64,000 bases of DNA from Cerrena zonata. Lineage: Eukaryota > Basidiomycota > Agaricomycetes > Polyporales > Cerrenaceae. Below, in pieces: positions 33,912-45,659 of the stretch. Within the stretch, counting starts at the first letter, position 1; the number at the start of each line of letters is the position of its first letter. The stretch is from NCBI GenBank assembly GCA_038087015.1, contig JASBNA010000038.1, positions 62,001 through 126,000 on the forward strand. Reading direction: 5' to 3'. Below the pieces are notes generated by a model. It was not told the DNA's origin, made no database searches, and worked only from the letters and a program-made list of their open reading frames with translations. The translations under genes were made by a program, and so were the position numbers.

Positions 33912-35373
33912 CTAAAGTCCATCACCACCTATCGTAAGCTGGGAATACTCCGGCGGTGGTTCATCCGTCAAACCCATCGCCCACTCTGATTGCTGCAACA
34001 CCCGTATATGTTCCTGCAACATATGTATTTGCTCTCGTAGCTCTGCTGTCTCCGCTTGTTCGCTTTCCTGATCCGAGTGTCCCCCCTGACGAGTCGACGC
34101 CCTGCGTTCAACGACTTCATTATTCAACGCACGTATTTCTGCTTGTATTTGTTTCATCTGTCTCTCGAGTTCTTGTTGTCTCTGTCTCCGTCTTTCTTGA
34201 GATAAGTTCGTTTGCTCGGAGGTTGGTGAAGTAAGAGTGGATCTTGAGATTGCGGGAGTAGATACACCCTTGCCTGCTTCATCAGGAGAGGAAGCCGCAA
34301 TGCCAGGTGAAGAACTATTAGAAGAGTTTAAAGTCTTTCCGCTTGGTAGAGCTGAGACAGTGATTCCAGCACTATTCCGAGATGAACTTGTGTTTCCCGT
34401 CCTGCTCTCTGTTCCAACATCGCGATATGGATTTACAACAGGGAGAAGAGCACTATGCTGTCCCATTGTTGGAATGCTGCTATTCCGATCCTTCCGATTT
34501 CTTCGTCTCCGCCAGAAAAAGAGGAGGAGCACAACTGAAATGATCCCTACAGCACCAGCCCCGACCGCACCCCCAATGATCGCACCACGGTTGGCCGAGC
34601 TGAACGTACCCTCCACAGGAGACGACGAGGGCACGATAGCTACCGAGGTCTGGGGTTGAACAGAGGTATGGGATTGAACAGAGGTAGGAACGACGCTATC
34701 GTCATTAACAAACCTAGAGAGATGAGATCAGGATGGTCAGAGGATCATTGATTAGAACATGAACATACGTGTAGTTGGCGTAATCAAAGTTGATGTAGAC
34801 GTCGTGATCCACACCCGATATACTGGCTTTAAGGGTATGTTCCTGGTTAGCAAGACCTGTCTGTGAAAATACTAGTTGGTTATAATCCAAGTCAAGTGAG
34901 GTCGTAGGATTGTGAGTGAACGTGGACATCAATTTGCCATCGAGAGTGAAGTTTGACTGCGTGACTGTTGTGATACCATCTCCTTGGTCGTTGGCCAGGA
35001 TAAAGTACACGTATACAGCGATACCTCAAATGCGCGCTGTCAGTTTTAAGCTTTAATCATACACTACTGTGAAAAGATTACCTGTAAATGAGAATTGCAC
35101 GGATACTTCCGGAATGTCCCGATTATAAGTGGCGGCATTCCATGTCCCTCGAAAAGCCTTGGTCGTGTCAGGATTGATAGCACACCCGACGCAGGTTGCA
35201 TCTTTCCAGACCCCAATTGTTGAAGGAACGTAAATCGGCTTCGCGCCAGTAACCAGATCGCCAATGGTATCATCAATAGTTCTGTTCGTAGGCACTTGGC
35301 AAGCAGCAAAATGAGACAGGCATCTGAGTAAGTGAAGATAAGTCAGGAGATATAGATAGCGGTGGTCACCCAT
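33912..35373 (-). CDS. Single-pass type I membrane protein with coiled-coil tail and PPEY motif
   Basis: Exons 35373-35082, 35024-34769 and 34713-33912 give 449 aa. Signal peptide MGDHRYLYLLTYLHLLRCL; ectodomain TCVGCAINPDTTKAF with NRT, NFT and NYT sites; stalk TSVQSHTSVQPQTS; TM helix after NRGAIIGG ending LLFFWRRRRNRKDR; coiled coil RQRQQELERQMKQIQAEI; end EPPPEYSQLTIGGDGL. Compared with the copy at 26599 the main differences are in the stalk and the juxtamembrane Ser-rich part, while ectodomain and coiled coil are nearly unchanged. It lies 1.0 kb head to head from the DUF6533 gene at 36373, with repeat R between them. Confidence 0.82.
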
Positions 35374-35828
35374 AACGATGTGTAAGATGATATGAACGAA
35401 CCGTTAACGTCGGTTGCGATTTGAGCACTTCGACTGTCGAAGTTTGGCATTTCAATGATTGATGGTTGGTACTATGTAAGTAGTTTACCTATAGCCGTCA
35501 TCGGGAATTTGAAATATGCAAGCTTTACACTGAAACCTTGTTGCAGAGCTACGCAGAACGATATGCAGCGTTATGTAGACGACAAGTTGTAAGTTGTATA
35601 GGACGAGTTCTACGGCAACCTCAGGTAGCAGAGGTAGCGGGCCGTTGGGTGCCGTCAGCTTGTCAAATTAGCGCCTTCTCTTAGCTCGGCGACTCAGCCT
35701 ATTCGGAGCTGTTTTCATCTTCTACGTACAGTTTGCTCTCAAAAGTTCGAGTTCACTATCTTACAAACTTGTAGATCCTTGAGACTGATGTAACTCTAGG
35801 AGGCCACGCCAGAATAGGCCGTGTATGG

Positions 35829-36190
35829 TAGCTCGAATACTATAGTGAGTAGCATGTGTCAGTGACACTCTCTACGTCATATTGAGCTTATATGCATTTA
35901 GAAACTGTAAATTTTTGCATGTTGTATATAATCCAACACCGGTGCCCAGTCGCTCCCGAACCATGTCGGGATTTGATCACATGTACTCGCTCGAGGTCAT
36001 TACACCGAGTGGCTGCCATGAATCTCGATAGCGACGAATCTGATTACCTCGCGTCACCGCCGCTTTCAAGGCCGTAATGATCTGAGTACTCTCTTACACT
36101 CAACCAGAAAATCCCGACGCCCAGGCTCGAGATCATCTTTCATACGAGGAAGGGAGATTCGGGCATCCATTGCTCGGTATTGGTCGACAC
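35829..36190 (+). repeat. Repeat R, copy 3, with small open frame
   Basis: Near-identical to copy 2 over more than 300 bp. Palindrome GTGTCAGTGACAC at 35856-35868; open frame 35892-36077 (61 codons) ending MNLDSDESDYLASPPLSRP. The only length difference within the frame is one CCG codon. It sits between the start of the single-pass gene (-, 35373) and the DUF6533 gene (+, 36373). Confidence 0.68.
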
Positions 36191-36330
36191 GACCGCCCTC
36201 CGACAAGTAAATTTTCGCTATCATCACAATAATCCAGTACCTGCGTCAACTATCGGTCTCAAACTCACCGGCACCACTTACGAGCTCATCAAACGACGCG
36301 TGCCGAGACGTCGACTGCAGCTTGGTGGTC

Positions 36331-36337
36331 TATATAG
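36331..36337 (+). promoter_or_regulatory. TATA box of the DUF6533 gene at 36373
   Basis: TATATAG lies 36-42 nt before the ATG, in the same context as at 32130. Confidence 0.55.
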
Positions 36338-36372
36338 GACACATAATACAACGTTCACCGACCATCCTTTCC

Positions 36373-37508
36373 ATGTCTTCAGATCCAAGTCCCGACCCAT
36401 CAGACGCATTCTTCCAACGCCAAACACTAAGCTATCTCGCTCTCGCCAGTGTCTCGGTGAATATCCCTAGTACACTAAATGCCACGTTCTACTGACGACC
36501 AAGACAGCTACTCACATATGACATTATACTTGGACTATTCGAAGATATTCGGGTTTTATCAATGCGTTCCCCAAAACTGCCGGATATAATCTACATTCTC
36601 TCTCGGTGTGTGTGCTTGTATGGACTTCTATTGTCATTGCTCACACCAGCTGCTTAGTATTCTTGCTATAGGCTTAGCCACCGCAAACTATCTTGGTGTT
36701 TCAAGTATGTTACGAAGTCCTAAACAAACCACCCCATAATCTCACCTAATACAGCGTTGCGAATCTCATGTAATCAGCGTCCAGCCCTCACCATAGTCTC
36801 GGTACTCGGCGGATTTCTTATACCTTGCAACTCGTGGTTGTTTCTTCTGCGCGTTCGAGCCATCCCCCCTCAATTCCGCTCAAAAACAACCCTGACTATC
36901 TGCACCACTCTATGGCTATTGACCTTCACTTCATTTCTCGTCTTCCTCGGGCTCCGATTCCCGAACCACCCAACCCAGAATGGAAAATGCGACTTCACGC
37001 CAATCGTGTACGTTAGTTGGTTGCTATTCGCACCATACCTTGCACTAGTGATCTTCGACACGACAACGATGATGGCTATCATTGCTGGACTCGCTACTAC
37101 ATATACTCCAAATTCGTCTTGGCTCACGAAAGTCAAATCAATCCTATCAAGAAAATATATGGGACATATTTCGGGGGTTTTTGTTCGCTCCGGACTGATT
37201 TATTATCTGTGAGTCATTTCTTTCACATGAAGTTTCTTGGATGTTCACCGTTGACCAATTACAGAGCTACTGTTGGGATTCATCTTTCATTTGCGATCCT
37301 CGTATTAATGCCTTCTAGTATTCCCACTCCTATCCAGGGAGAGATAAGTGTCCTGGCCGTCATATTCCATAACATCATGACATGTCGTGTTTTCCGACTC
37401 TTGAAGCTCGGGGCATTAGACCAACCTGGCACGACCTCTTCCCTTCCTACCGACAGTCTTTCTGCGACCGAAATCGTGTTCAGAAACACTTCTAATCTTA
37501 GTTCATAA
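36373..37508 (+). CDS. DUF6533 domain seven-TM protein (group A, unit 2)
   Basis: Exons 36373-36456, 36508-36605, 36658-36704, 36755-37208 and 37265-37508 give 308 aa. Start MSSDPSPDPSDAFFQRQTLS; exon 2 LLTYDIILGLFEDIRVLSMR; exon 3 47 nt. Exon 4 has ISCNQRP, PCNSWLFLLRVRAIP, loop NGKCDFTPIVYV with the loop Cys kept, FDTTTMMAIIAG and RSGLIYYL. Exon 5 has ATVGIHLSFAIL and NIMTCRVFRLLKLGAL, with the same tail as 32172 (DQPGTTSSLPT...FRNTSNLSS). It is the unit-2 counterpart of 32172; the two differ most in the TM4-TM5 loop. Confidence 0.85.
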
Positions 37509-38177
37509 ATTGTAACAACCAGACCATTACACGGCCATTTGAATGTATACCATGAATCATTGTAACACACTCACGTTTTCTCTTGACCTATGTCCATCAC
37601 CCATCGCAAGTCGCATTTCATTATCAGCATCTGAACACCGCCGCGCTATTGGCAGTGAGGATGTCCGAGGTGGGGGAGGTATGAACGAACCCTTAAAGTT
37701 GCGATTCTAGGATCTTCTGCAATTTCAATGTTTGGGGATTCTACTACTCTTGTTGGGCATTAGTCTCGGTCAGACGTCTATGCACTGACTTCCAAAACGG
37801 GACGAAACCAGACAAAAATCTGAACCCAAACTGTGCATCGACCAAGAAGAAATGAAAATCTTTGTATCGGCGGATCCAGGATTCATCAGTATCGCTCTTA
37901 GTATGTCCTTCTCACCCATGAGGAATATATGGCTTCTATTCCAACACATTCTGATGGGTTTCCATTCTGATTACACAGCCTAAAGACACAGTCAGCATAG
38001 AAGATACAAGAAGCGAGCCGTACCGAACTTTCATGGGACCTCGCTGCCAACCCCTGCACAGTTTGAAGTGACTGGATAGCATCATTCACTTTCGCAAGAA
38101 CCAACATAAACAAAGAGGAAAGAGGCGGTATGACAACAATGGTAATTAACAGTCACACTCATACCAGAAGGCTCCAA
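37509..38177. other. Convergent spacer with repeat fragments
   Basis: 37650-37780 is another copy of the single-pass 5' flank. 37840-38160 matches the 3' flank at 26200-26560. Their adjacency without a gene between them suggests a further deleted single-pass gene. No open gene. Confidence 0.5.
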
Positions 38178-39625
38178 CTAAATTTCGTTGCCACCTGTCG
38201 TAGAGTACTCCGGCGGTGGTAGATCTGTAAAACCCCTCGACCACTCTGATTGTTGCAACACCCGGATCTGTTCTTGCAACAATCGAGTTTGCTCTCGTAA
38301 CTCTGCCGTCTCTCCCTGTTCCCGTTCCTGATCCGAGTGTCCCCCTTTATGAGTCGACTCTCTACGTTCGACAACTTCATCATTCAACGCACGTATTTCT
38401 GCTTGGATTCGTGACATCTGCCTCTCAAGATCTTGTTGTCTCTGCCTTAGCATTGCTTGAGATGTGTTTGTTTGGTCGGAGGTCGACGAAGCGAGGTCAG
38501 ACCTCCGAGCTGCGAGAGTAGATAGTCGTCTGCCTGCCTCATCGACTGGAGGGGGTGCAATACCAGAGGAACTGTTGGGTAAGAGTACAGTCTTCCCACT
38601 CGGCAAGACAGTGATTGCATCGCTATCCCAAAGTGGATCTGTACTGCCCGCCCTGCTTTCTCTTCCTAAATCGAGATGTGGATTCACGGCGGTGAGAAGA
38701 GGGTTAAGCTGTCCTGTTGTTGGAATACTTCTATCCCGATCCTTCTGGTTTCTTCGTCTCCGCCAGAAAACGAGGAGACTCATAATTCCCATGATCCCTA
38801 CGACGCCCCCGATCGCACCCCCGAGGATAGCACCAAGGTCGATTGAGCTGCCTGATATGACCGCGCCCCTTCTTGCGGTAGTCTGCGAGGGCACGATAAC
38901 TACCGTTCCCGAGGAGCGAGTAGCGGTTTGGAACGTAGAAGAGGTAGGGACGACGTTATCGTCATTAACAAACCTAGAGAAACGAAATCAGAATGGACCA
39001 AGGATCATTGATTTGAACACGATCGTACGTATAGTTGGCATAATCAAAGTTGATGTAAACGTTGTGGTCTACACCCGATATACTAGCCTTGAGAGTGTGA
39101 TTTTGATTGGCAAGGCCGGTCTGCTGAAATACCAGTTGGTTGTAATCCAAATCGAGTGAGGTCGTAGGATTATGAGTGAATGTAGAAACCAATTCGTTAT
39201 CGAGAGTGAAGTTTGTCTGCGTGATCGTCGTGATACTAGCTCCTTGGTCGTTGGCCAGGATGAAATACACGTATACGGCTATGCCTTTTCAATGTGCGCT
39301 GTAAGTTCGAGCCTCCCTAATACGCTGTGAAAGGATTACCTGTGAACGAGAATTGCACGGATACTTCAGGAATGCTCGGATCATATGTGGCGGCATTCCA
39401 CGTCCCTCGAAAGGCCTTGGTCGTGTCAGGATTGATAGCACATCCAACGCAGGTTACATCATTCCAAGCCCCAGTTGAAGGGACGTAAACCGGTCGTATG
39501 CCAGTAATCAGGTCGCCGAGAGTATCATCAATAGTTCTATTCGTAGTCCCTTGGCAAGCAACAAGATGAGAGAAACCGCTGAGTAGATGAAGATAAATCA
39601 GGAGAGATAAATAATCGCGGCCCAT
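38178..39625 (-). CDS. Single-pass type I membrane protein with coiled-coil tail and PPEY motif
   Basis: Exons 39625-39340, 39284-39029 and 38973-38178 give 445 aa. Signal peptide MGRDYLSLLIYLHLLSGFS; ectodomain TCVGCAINPDTTKAF and NRT, NFT, NYT sites; TM helix after DLGAILGGAIGGVVG ending LLVFWRRRRNQKDR; coiled coil RQRQQDLERQMSRIQAEI and REQTRLLQEQIRVLQQ; end LPPPEYSTTGGNEI. The ectodomain exon is closest to the copy at 26599, while the position matches unit 2, so gene conversion or serial duplication is possible. The stalk (TRSSGTVVIVPSQTTARRG) is the least conserved part. Confidence 0.82.
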
Positions 39626-40527
39626 AGCGATGTGTAGAGATATGGTGAGGATGTGAACGAACTCTTAAGGTTGAGGTCGATTTGAGGGCTAGCCTGAGAC
39701 GGGGGTCATTTCGAGGGTTGATGATTGATGCTATGTATGTGAGTATTTCTTTAAAGCTCTTTCATCAGCCCTGTGGAAACTTGAAAATGGGCGGTACTTG
39801 CGCAGCGAGGACCTTTCATAGCCGTCCGAAGAGTGATATGCGGTGCAGATCCTCGAAGTCCAGACGACACCATTCACTCGATCATCGTCACTCGTTAGGA
39901 CGATTTCCTCGTTACCTTCCAGTGTAACACACTCTGCCAGCTGTCGGCTAAAGCAATAGAGTATTTCAAGTATTTTGACCAAAAAAGAGCTAATCGAGGG
40001 GCCCTACCTTACTTCCCAGGTTTGCTCGCCCCAAGAAAAGGTCACTTCGATCTCCTTACACGATGCTCGCTTGTATTATCTGGATTCCACGGACCCACTC
40101 ATTGATATATGCATTGAATATGCAGAAGTCAGTGACAGGCTGTCCCCCAAGCCTTTATGTAATGACCAAACACTGACAAACAAGTGTATTAAAAACACGT
40201 TCCTCACCGCCTTGAGGCAAGGAATATGCGAACTTTACGGTGAACTCTGTAGCGTACTAGGCGGGTTGTAACCAAGAGCTACTATCTATGAGTGACGGTT
40301 ACTAACAGGCAACAGGAAACAGGATTTATAGAAACAGCTCGTTCGTCGGTCGGTTGGCTGATTACTGTCCAAGTTAGTAACGGTTCAATTTGAACGTTGG
40401 TTCGGAACAGTAACTGCTTTGGTTGCAAGTGTTTTCTCCTGCATCAAGTTTGCTCGAATTCGCTAAAATTCCCGATTAACTTACGTCGGACTCTACAAGT
40501 GTTGGCAAACACGAATGCTCTAGTGAC
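39626..40527. other. 5' flank of the single-pass gene; one unassigned open frame
   Basis: 39626-39760 is the repeated 5' flank. A 98-codon frame at 39975-40271 (+) has ten or so leucines and four Cys but no recognised domain and no second copy in the window; I do not call it a gene. Confidence 0.35.
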
Positions 40528-40740
40528 TAGTATGGTAGCATGTGTCAGTCACACTCTCTACGTCATCCTAAGTTTACGCCTCTAGGAACTGTCAATATTT
40601 GCCATGTTGCATTTAATCCAACAACACCAGTGTAGGGTCCTTCCTGACCTCACTGGCATGTCGGTCTTTCGTCGATCGAGGTCATTACCCCGGCGAGCCG
40701 CTGTCATGAATATCGACATCAACGAATCCGATTACCTCAC
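40528..40740 (+). repeat. Repeat R, copy 4 (truncated)
   Basis: GTAGCATGTGTCAGTCACACTC and CTCTACGTCAT are followed by a diverged small frame ending MNIDINESDYLT. R stops abruptly after GATTACCTC, where the sequence jumps into a DUF6533 tail. Confidence 0.65.
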
Positions 40741-40845
40741 CGACCTGGCACGATCTCTTCCCGTCCTACCGACTGTCTTTCTATGACCGAGACCGTGTCC
40801 AAAAACGCTTTTGATGTTAGTAACGACTCGACTATCATACACCCA
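40741..40845 (+). pseudogene. Relic of a DUF6533 C-terminal tail fused to repeat R
   Basis: CTGGCACGATCTCTTCCCGT, then CTGTCTTTCTATGACCGA and AAAACGCTTTTGATGTTAG, match the last 80 nt of the copies at 32172 and 36373 (tail PGTTSSLP...ATEIVFRNTSDV). The rest of the gene is missing. Confidence 0.7.
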
Positions 40846-41704
40846 TTTTAATACATACATATATCATGTTAATCTGAATGATGGGACATCAATCATGTAT
40901 CCTAGTCATGGAATATATTAGAGGTATATAGTTACTATTTTTTCCTATTTGGGCGGTGCCACCATACGGACTTTGGTTCAGCACCGCCACTCTATATTGT
41001 CACCACTACTTTACCGTCGTCATCGTTCTGGTAACTCTTCACTGTTCAGTATTTCTCACAAATGCTTTCACTGTCTCACTTAGCCTAGTACACTCGAGTC
41101 TCAGTCTAACACGAGTCCGCAATGTATGAAATGGTTGAAAGACACAATACGAGTTCAATGGCGTTGTTAGGTCACAGATGTGGTGGAGGAAATGGATGAG
41201 GCTGGGGGGATGAGTTCGAGGACGGCGCGCTCTAACTCGATCTTGACCATCTTCGCCTGTGATGTACGTCCCCATCCTTTCTGTATTTGGTGAAGAGTGT
41301 CTCCGGCACTGGATTCGATGATCTTCGTCGTGTTCGAGTGCCAGATCGTTGTATATCGTGTCTCATCCTCGAACTCACAATCGCCGTACCCGAGGACTGG
41401 AATTCATTCCCATCATTGCGTATCTTGTCTAATCGAGGGGTACTCGATAACCCTGCCTGTTGAACTCCAGTATCCGGTATTCTTGGCCCGATCGACTCGC
41501 GAGACCAAACGGGGTTATTTATGTACTATCTCCTTCCGCCTTCATACTAGACGACTGTGACCAACATACCGTCTCAAACCGTCGCTGGAGATCAATCCGA
41601 TAGCTACTCGCTCGGAACGCCGGAATACGGAACAGCCTTATTGCACGAGTGGTTCGTATAAGACCCGGAAATGTTATCGTTGTCAATAGCCGACTCTCCT
41701 TACC
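40846..41704. other. Intergenic, nothing recognised
   Basis: No exon, repeat or RNA gene recognised; short open frames only. Confidence 0.4.
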
Positions 41705-42839
41705 ATGTCCTTGGACTCCAGTACAGACCCAATACAGCTCGTATTCTTCTATCAGGTAACGAACTACATTGCGGTTGCTACCTTTGCAGTGAGTAACATG
41801 AATCAATCGAAACCATGCTATTCTAAATTTTCTGCGAGGAAGTTATTAGCATACGATTTCCTATTGGGATTTTTTGAGGATATTCATATCCTATCGATCC
41901 GTCCACCAAAACTACCAGACGTAATCTACATCATCTCCCGGTAATCCCTCTCATTTACAGAAACACTGGCAATCACTGACGTGAGCTACTTAGTCTCTTA
42001 GCCATAGCCGAAGCTAGTGCCAACTGTATCACGACATGTGAATCGCATCTTCTTCTTTTCAACAACGTGTAATCTCATGTAATATGCAGCACTATCACCA
42101 ACTTCATGCATCCGATACCGGCTACTATTAGCAGGCCAAATTGTTCTCGCTGTCATCATCCCATGTAACTCATGGCTATTCCTTCTACGTATTCGAGCGA
42201 TCCCTAACCACTTTCGTTCCCGGACAACCTTGATCATTTGCACGCTTCTATGGACATCGACGTTCACCTCCTTCCTCGTCTTTCCAGGGTACAAATTCAT
42301 CAACCTTCCCACAGCAGACGGGAGATGCGAAGGTGAAATCGAATACAATGGTGCCTTGTTATGTGTACCCTTTATCGCGCTAGTGGTTTTCGATACCGCG
42401 ACGATGACTGCTATCCTAGTCGGGTTTGCAATACACAGCCCAGATTCCTCTTGGGCTGCCAAAATCCAGTCCGTCATCTCGGTCAAACATTTGGGACACC
42501 TATCTGGGGTATTCGTCCGTTCTGGACTGATCTATTACATGTATGTCCGTATTTATGAAGCTCATTAATCATTCCATTCACGACTGTCGTACCCATAGGG
42601 CAACCATATTTATTCATCTTTCTATGGTTATCATCATATCATCTTCTGCTCTTGCAACGCCTCCCATAGGCGAGCTCAATATCATGATCAATGTATTTCA
42701 TACCATCATGACATGTCGAGTATTCCGGCTCCTTAAGCTTGGTGCCTTTGACCACCCAAGTGGCCCGTCCCTTCCTACTATCCATTCTACTCTAACCGAG
42801 TCGATTGTATTTCAAGATCTTTCTGCTGTCAGTTTGTAG
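41705..42839 (+). CDS. DUF6533 domain seven-TM protein (group A)
   Basis: Exons 41705-41788, 41843-41940, 41994-42037, 42090-42540 and 42599-42839 give 305 aa; all donors GT. Start MSLDSSTDPIQLVFFYQ; exon 2 LLAYDFLLGFFEDIHILSIR, with H for R in EDIR; exon 4 TSCIRYR, PCNSWLFLLRIRAIP, loop DGRCEGEIEYNG, FDTATMTAILVG, HSPDSSWAAKIQS and RSGLIYYM; exon 5 ATIFIHLSMVII and TIMTCRVFRLLKLGAF, tail DHPSGPSLPT. The tail is nearly the same as that of the broken copy at 45660, although exon 4 differs, which suggests gene conversion or unequal exchange in exon 5. Confidence 0.85.
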
Positions 42840-43664
42840 GTCTTTGGGGATCGAACGGAAATGCCATTAACCATATGAGGTACCAGTAGTGATCTAGGAA
42901 TGATGAGCTGCGTCGCGGCGCAAATGAATGGTGTTTAGAAGAGAGGCCGTCGACGCGAATGACCTCACGTAAATCAAGCGTGGCCGCCGCTTTAGACCGT
43001 TATGATCTCACAATACTCCTTTGCGCTCAACCACGGTATCCCAATGTTCTCGCCCGAGAACATCTCTCTTATGAATGAGGTATAGTGATAGGTCGAGTTT
43101 CTTGATCAGACTTGATGGAACTGACTGCCTGATTTACAGCGCGTTCGAACACAGGCAGTGAACAGACTTCAGATTTATGATGGAACCAAGACCACACGAA
43201 TCGACAGTTGATGATCTATCTCGAACTGCCCCTCACAATCAGGCAGATTGGCACCACCTTGCCGCTACTCGTGACCAATGGCGTCCAAGTTCAATCTTGT
43301 GGTGCACAATATCTTTGATACCTTGATGGCATCCATCGCCACCACCTCTTTAGGCCCTATAACTACCTTACCACGAAATGACGACTTCCACGAAGCGAGT
43401 CGGCTTATCAGGTCTGGTACAGGTTAAAGTGAATTCATCTTGGAAGCTCCGACTCGTCTGTTGCTCTCCACTCTTGTTCTCGTTCTAGGTTTACCAAGGC
43501 GCATGTTCTTGACAGCTACAGTTTCATATCAGAGGCGCGAGAGGGTGCAAAGGAAATACGACTATGATCAGACTGATTGCCCACGTCTTACGAACAAAGC
43601 CTCAGTGACAGCCGTCTCTTTATAAGACTGCCTCCGAATGTTACGTTGACAGTCTATCCCCACC
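42840..43664. other. Intergenic with a fragment of repeat R
   Basis: 42985-43080 (GCCGCCGCTTTAGACCG, then GAGAACATCTCTC) matches the far end of R copies 2 and 3. No gene recognised. ACAGCCGTCTCTTTATAAGA at 43606-43627 may contain the TATA element of the next gene. Confidence 0.45.
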
Positions 43665-44792
43665 ATGTCTTCAGACCCGAGTGCAGAAATATTAGGTCTA
43701 TTCTTCCAACGCCAAGCACTAAGCTATCTTGCTATTGCGACTGCCTCTGTGAGCATCTTAAGTACATTCAATGCCATTCTACGCTAATCACCAAGCAAGT
43801 TACTGGCTTTCGACATTCTACTCGGACTCTTTCAGGATATCCGCATCTTATCGAAACATACACTGAAGCTGGCGGACTTGGTCTATATTCTCTCTCGGTA
43901 CCCATACTCCTTTGGACCGTCATCATGATCACTGACACTAGGCATGCAGTCTTGTTGCTCTAGGGGTGGCCAGTACCAACGGTATCTTCTCAAGTAAGTT
44001 ATGATTTTCTTTACGAGGCGGTATAATGATAACCCTACCCGACTGCATAGTCTCGCCGATAAATTCATGCATTCAGCAGCCAGCTTTACTCGCAATGGGG
44101 ATCTTCAGCGCGATTCTCATCCCATGCAACTCATGGCTCTTTCTCCTGCGAATTCGAGCGATACCCCCTCAGTTCCGTTCAAAAACAACGGTCGTTATCT
44201 GTACGATCCTATGGCTATCGACCTTCACTTCATTCCTCGCACTCCCCGCGTTCACATTCTCCAGCCAACCGACTCATGAAGGAAGATGCGGGTTCAAAAT
44301 AAACGCCTTCAACCGTTGGCTCGTATTTACACCCTATGTCACGCTCATCGTCTTTGACACCACGACAATGATTGCCATCCTCGCTGGGTTTGCTATGCAC
44401 AGTCCTGATTCGTCTTGGATTCCCAAAATCAAATCAGTCATATCGATAAAGCATATGGGTCATCTCTCCGGAGTGTTTGTTCGTTCCGGGCTGATCTACT
44501 ACCTGTATGTCACATCTCCTATCGCGAGTTCCCCAATATTCACCACCCGACTCCTGCTAGAGCTACCATCGGGATTCATCTTTCCCTGCTAGTCATCGTG
44601 TCGTCTTTTACTGTCCCAAGTTCCATAATTGGCGAGCTAAGCGTCCTAGTCAGCATATTTCACAACATCATGACGTGTCGGGTGTTCCGGCTCCTGAAAC
44701 TAGAGGCATTCCATCGTTCATCCTTTTCCCTTCGAGTCACCCATCCCATTGCGACTGGCACGATTGTGTTCCAACATTCTTTGGATGAATAA
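43665..44792 (+). CDS. DUF6533 domain seven-TM protein (group A)
   Basis: Exons 43665-43748, 43800-43897, 43950-43993, 44051-44504 and 44561-44792 give 303 aa, the shortest intact copy. Start MSSDPSAEILGLFFQRQALS; exon 2 LLAFDILLGLFQDIRILSKH with F for Y in the YD motif; exon 4 NSCIQQP, PCNSWLFLLRIRAIP, loop EGRCGFKINAFN, FDTTTMIAILAG, HSPDSSWIPKIKS and RSGLIYYL; exon 5 ATIGIHLSLLVIVS and NIMTCRVFRLLKLEAF, then a 27-residue tail. All introns GT-AG. Confidence 0.85.
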
Positions 44793-45659
44793 CGGAGACA
44801 CGTACGTGGTCGAGGGGCGCGGATGGCCATTTGCTATAAGTGAGAGTTTATGTTTATAATCCCTTTGTTACGTCCATAGTCTCACATATCCAACACTCAG
44901 TTATGATTTATAGCACAAATATCATATCCTCGACTTATAACAAGATGGCTCCTGTCTTCCATTTCCATAGAAGCTCCTGGGCTCCTATATGTAGCTATTA
45001 TCCACAATGCTTCTTCTGTGATTGTGGTCAAGCCGCGGCCCACGCGGCGAGGGTTTCGATGATCCCTGTACGTCCCTCCGTGATTCCACCAACCTCATGC
45101 TCCCTATTGCGTCTAGGTAGAACCATGTTCCATCACGGTGTCTGATGCCCAATCATTACATATTTCGTTTTTTGTCCTCGGTCATCTCAAGTTGTGAGCT
45201 CGATAGACATCCGTTCAGTGGAATGTAGCTGTCTCATCATCAACTACTGACATGGTGTAACATTGTATATCAAGCACAGACACAGCCTTATACACTGTCA
45301 ACGCCCTGATCCACAGCATCTGTCAATAAATCTTCCCTCGGTCCATTTCGCCGTTACACAATGTCACACCATTTGCCAGTAGGAAAACCGCAACAAAACT
45401 CATGAAATCGCTCCGATACAGAAAGGTGAGCAGTATCTCATACCCTATTCGTTCTGTGTTAATAGTTTATACGCTGCATAGAGTTTTGCCTTATAGCGCA
45501 AGGAACCCTTCAAAGTCCGATTTCTCCGCTTGGTTTCGAGCCCAAACAGCCTGAGACTGCTCGATGGCTAAGCACATTGGAAATACCTTGATACACACTG
45601 GCCAAGCTATATAACTACCTCGATGGAAATGTATTGCAAAGAGCCGACCAGCCACTGTC
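44793..45659. other. Intergenic with conserved promoter of the next copy
   Basis: 45424-45655 is colinear with 13035-13330 upstream of the 13333 copy, including TTTTGCCTTA-AGCGCAAGGA-CC, ATACCTTGATACAC and the TATA region. The left part holds nothing recognisable. Confidence 0.5.
45608..45614 (+). promoter_or_regulatory. TATA box before the copy at 45660
   Basis: TATATAA lies 46 nt before the ATG in the conserved promoter shared with 13333 and 22435. Confidence 0.5.

Larger units (their letters stand above)
31622..40529. repeat. Two tandem units: R, DUF6533 (+), single-pass gene (-)
   Basis: Unit 1 is 31622-35828 (about 4.2 kb) and unit 2 35829-40529 (about 4.7 kb). Each has R, a DUF6533 gene on plus, then a single-pass gene on minus. 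Genes, introns and spacers are all alike in order and sequence. A third unit starts at 40528 but is truncated. Confidence 0.75.

Noticed and set aside
38464..39159. 231-codon plus frame
   Set aside because: Antisense to the single-pass gene at 38178-39625; the same shadow appears at 26936-27331 and 34237-34659.
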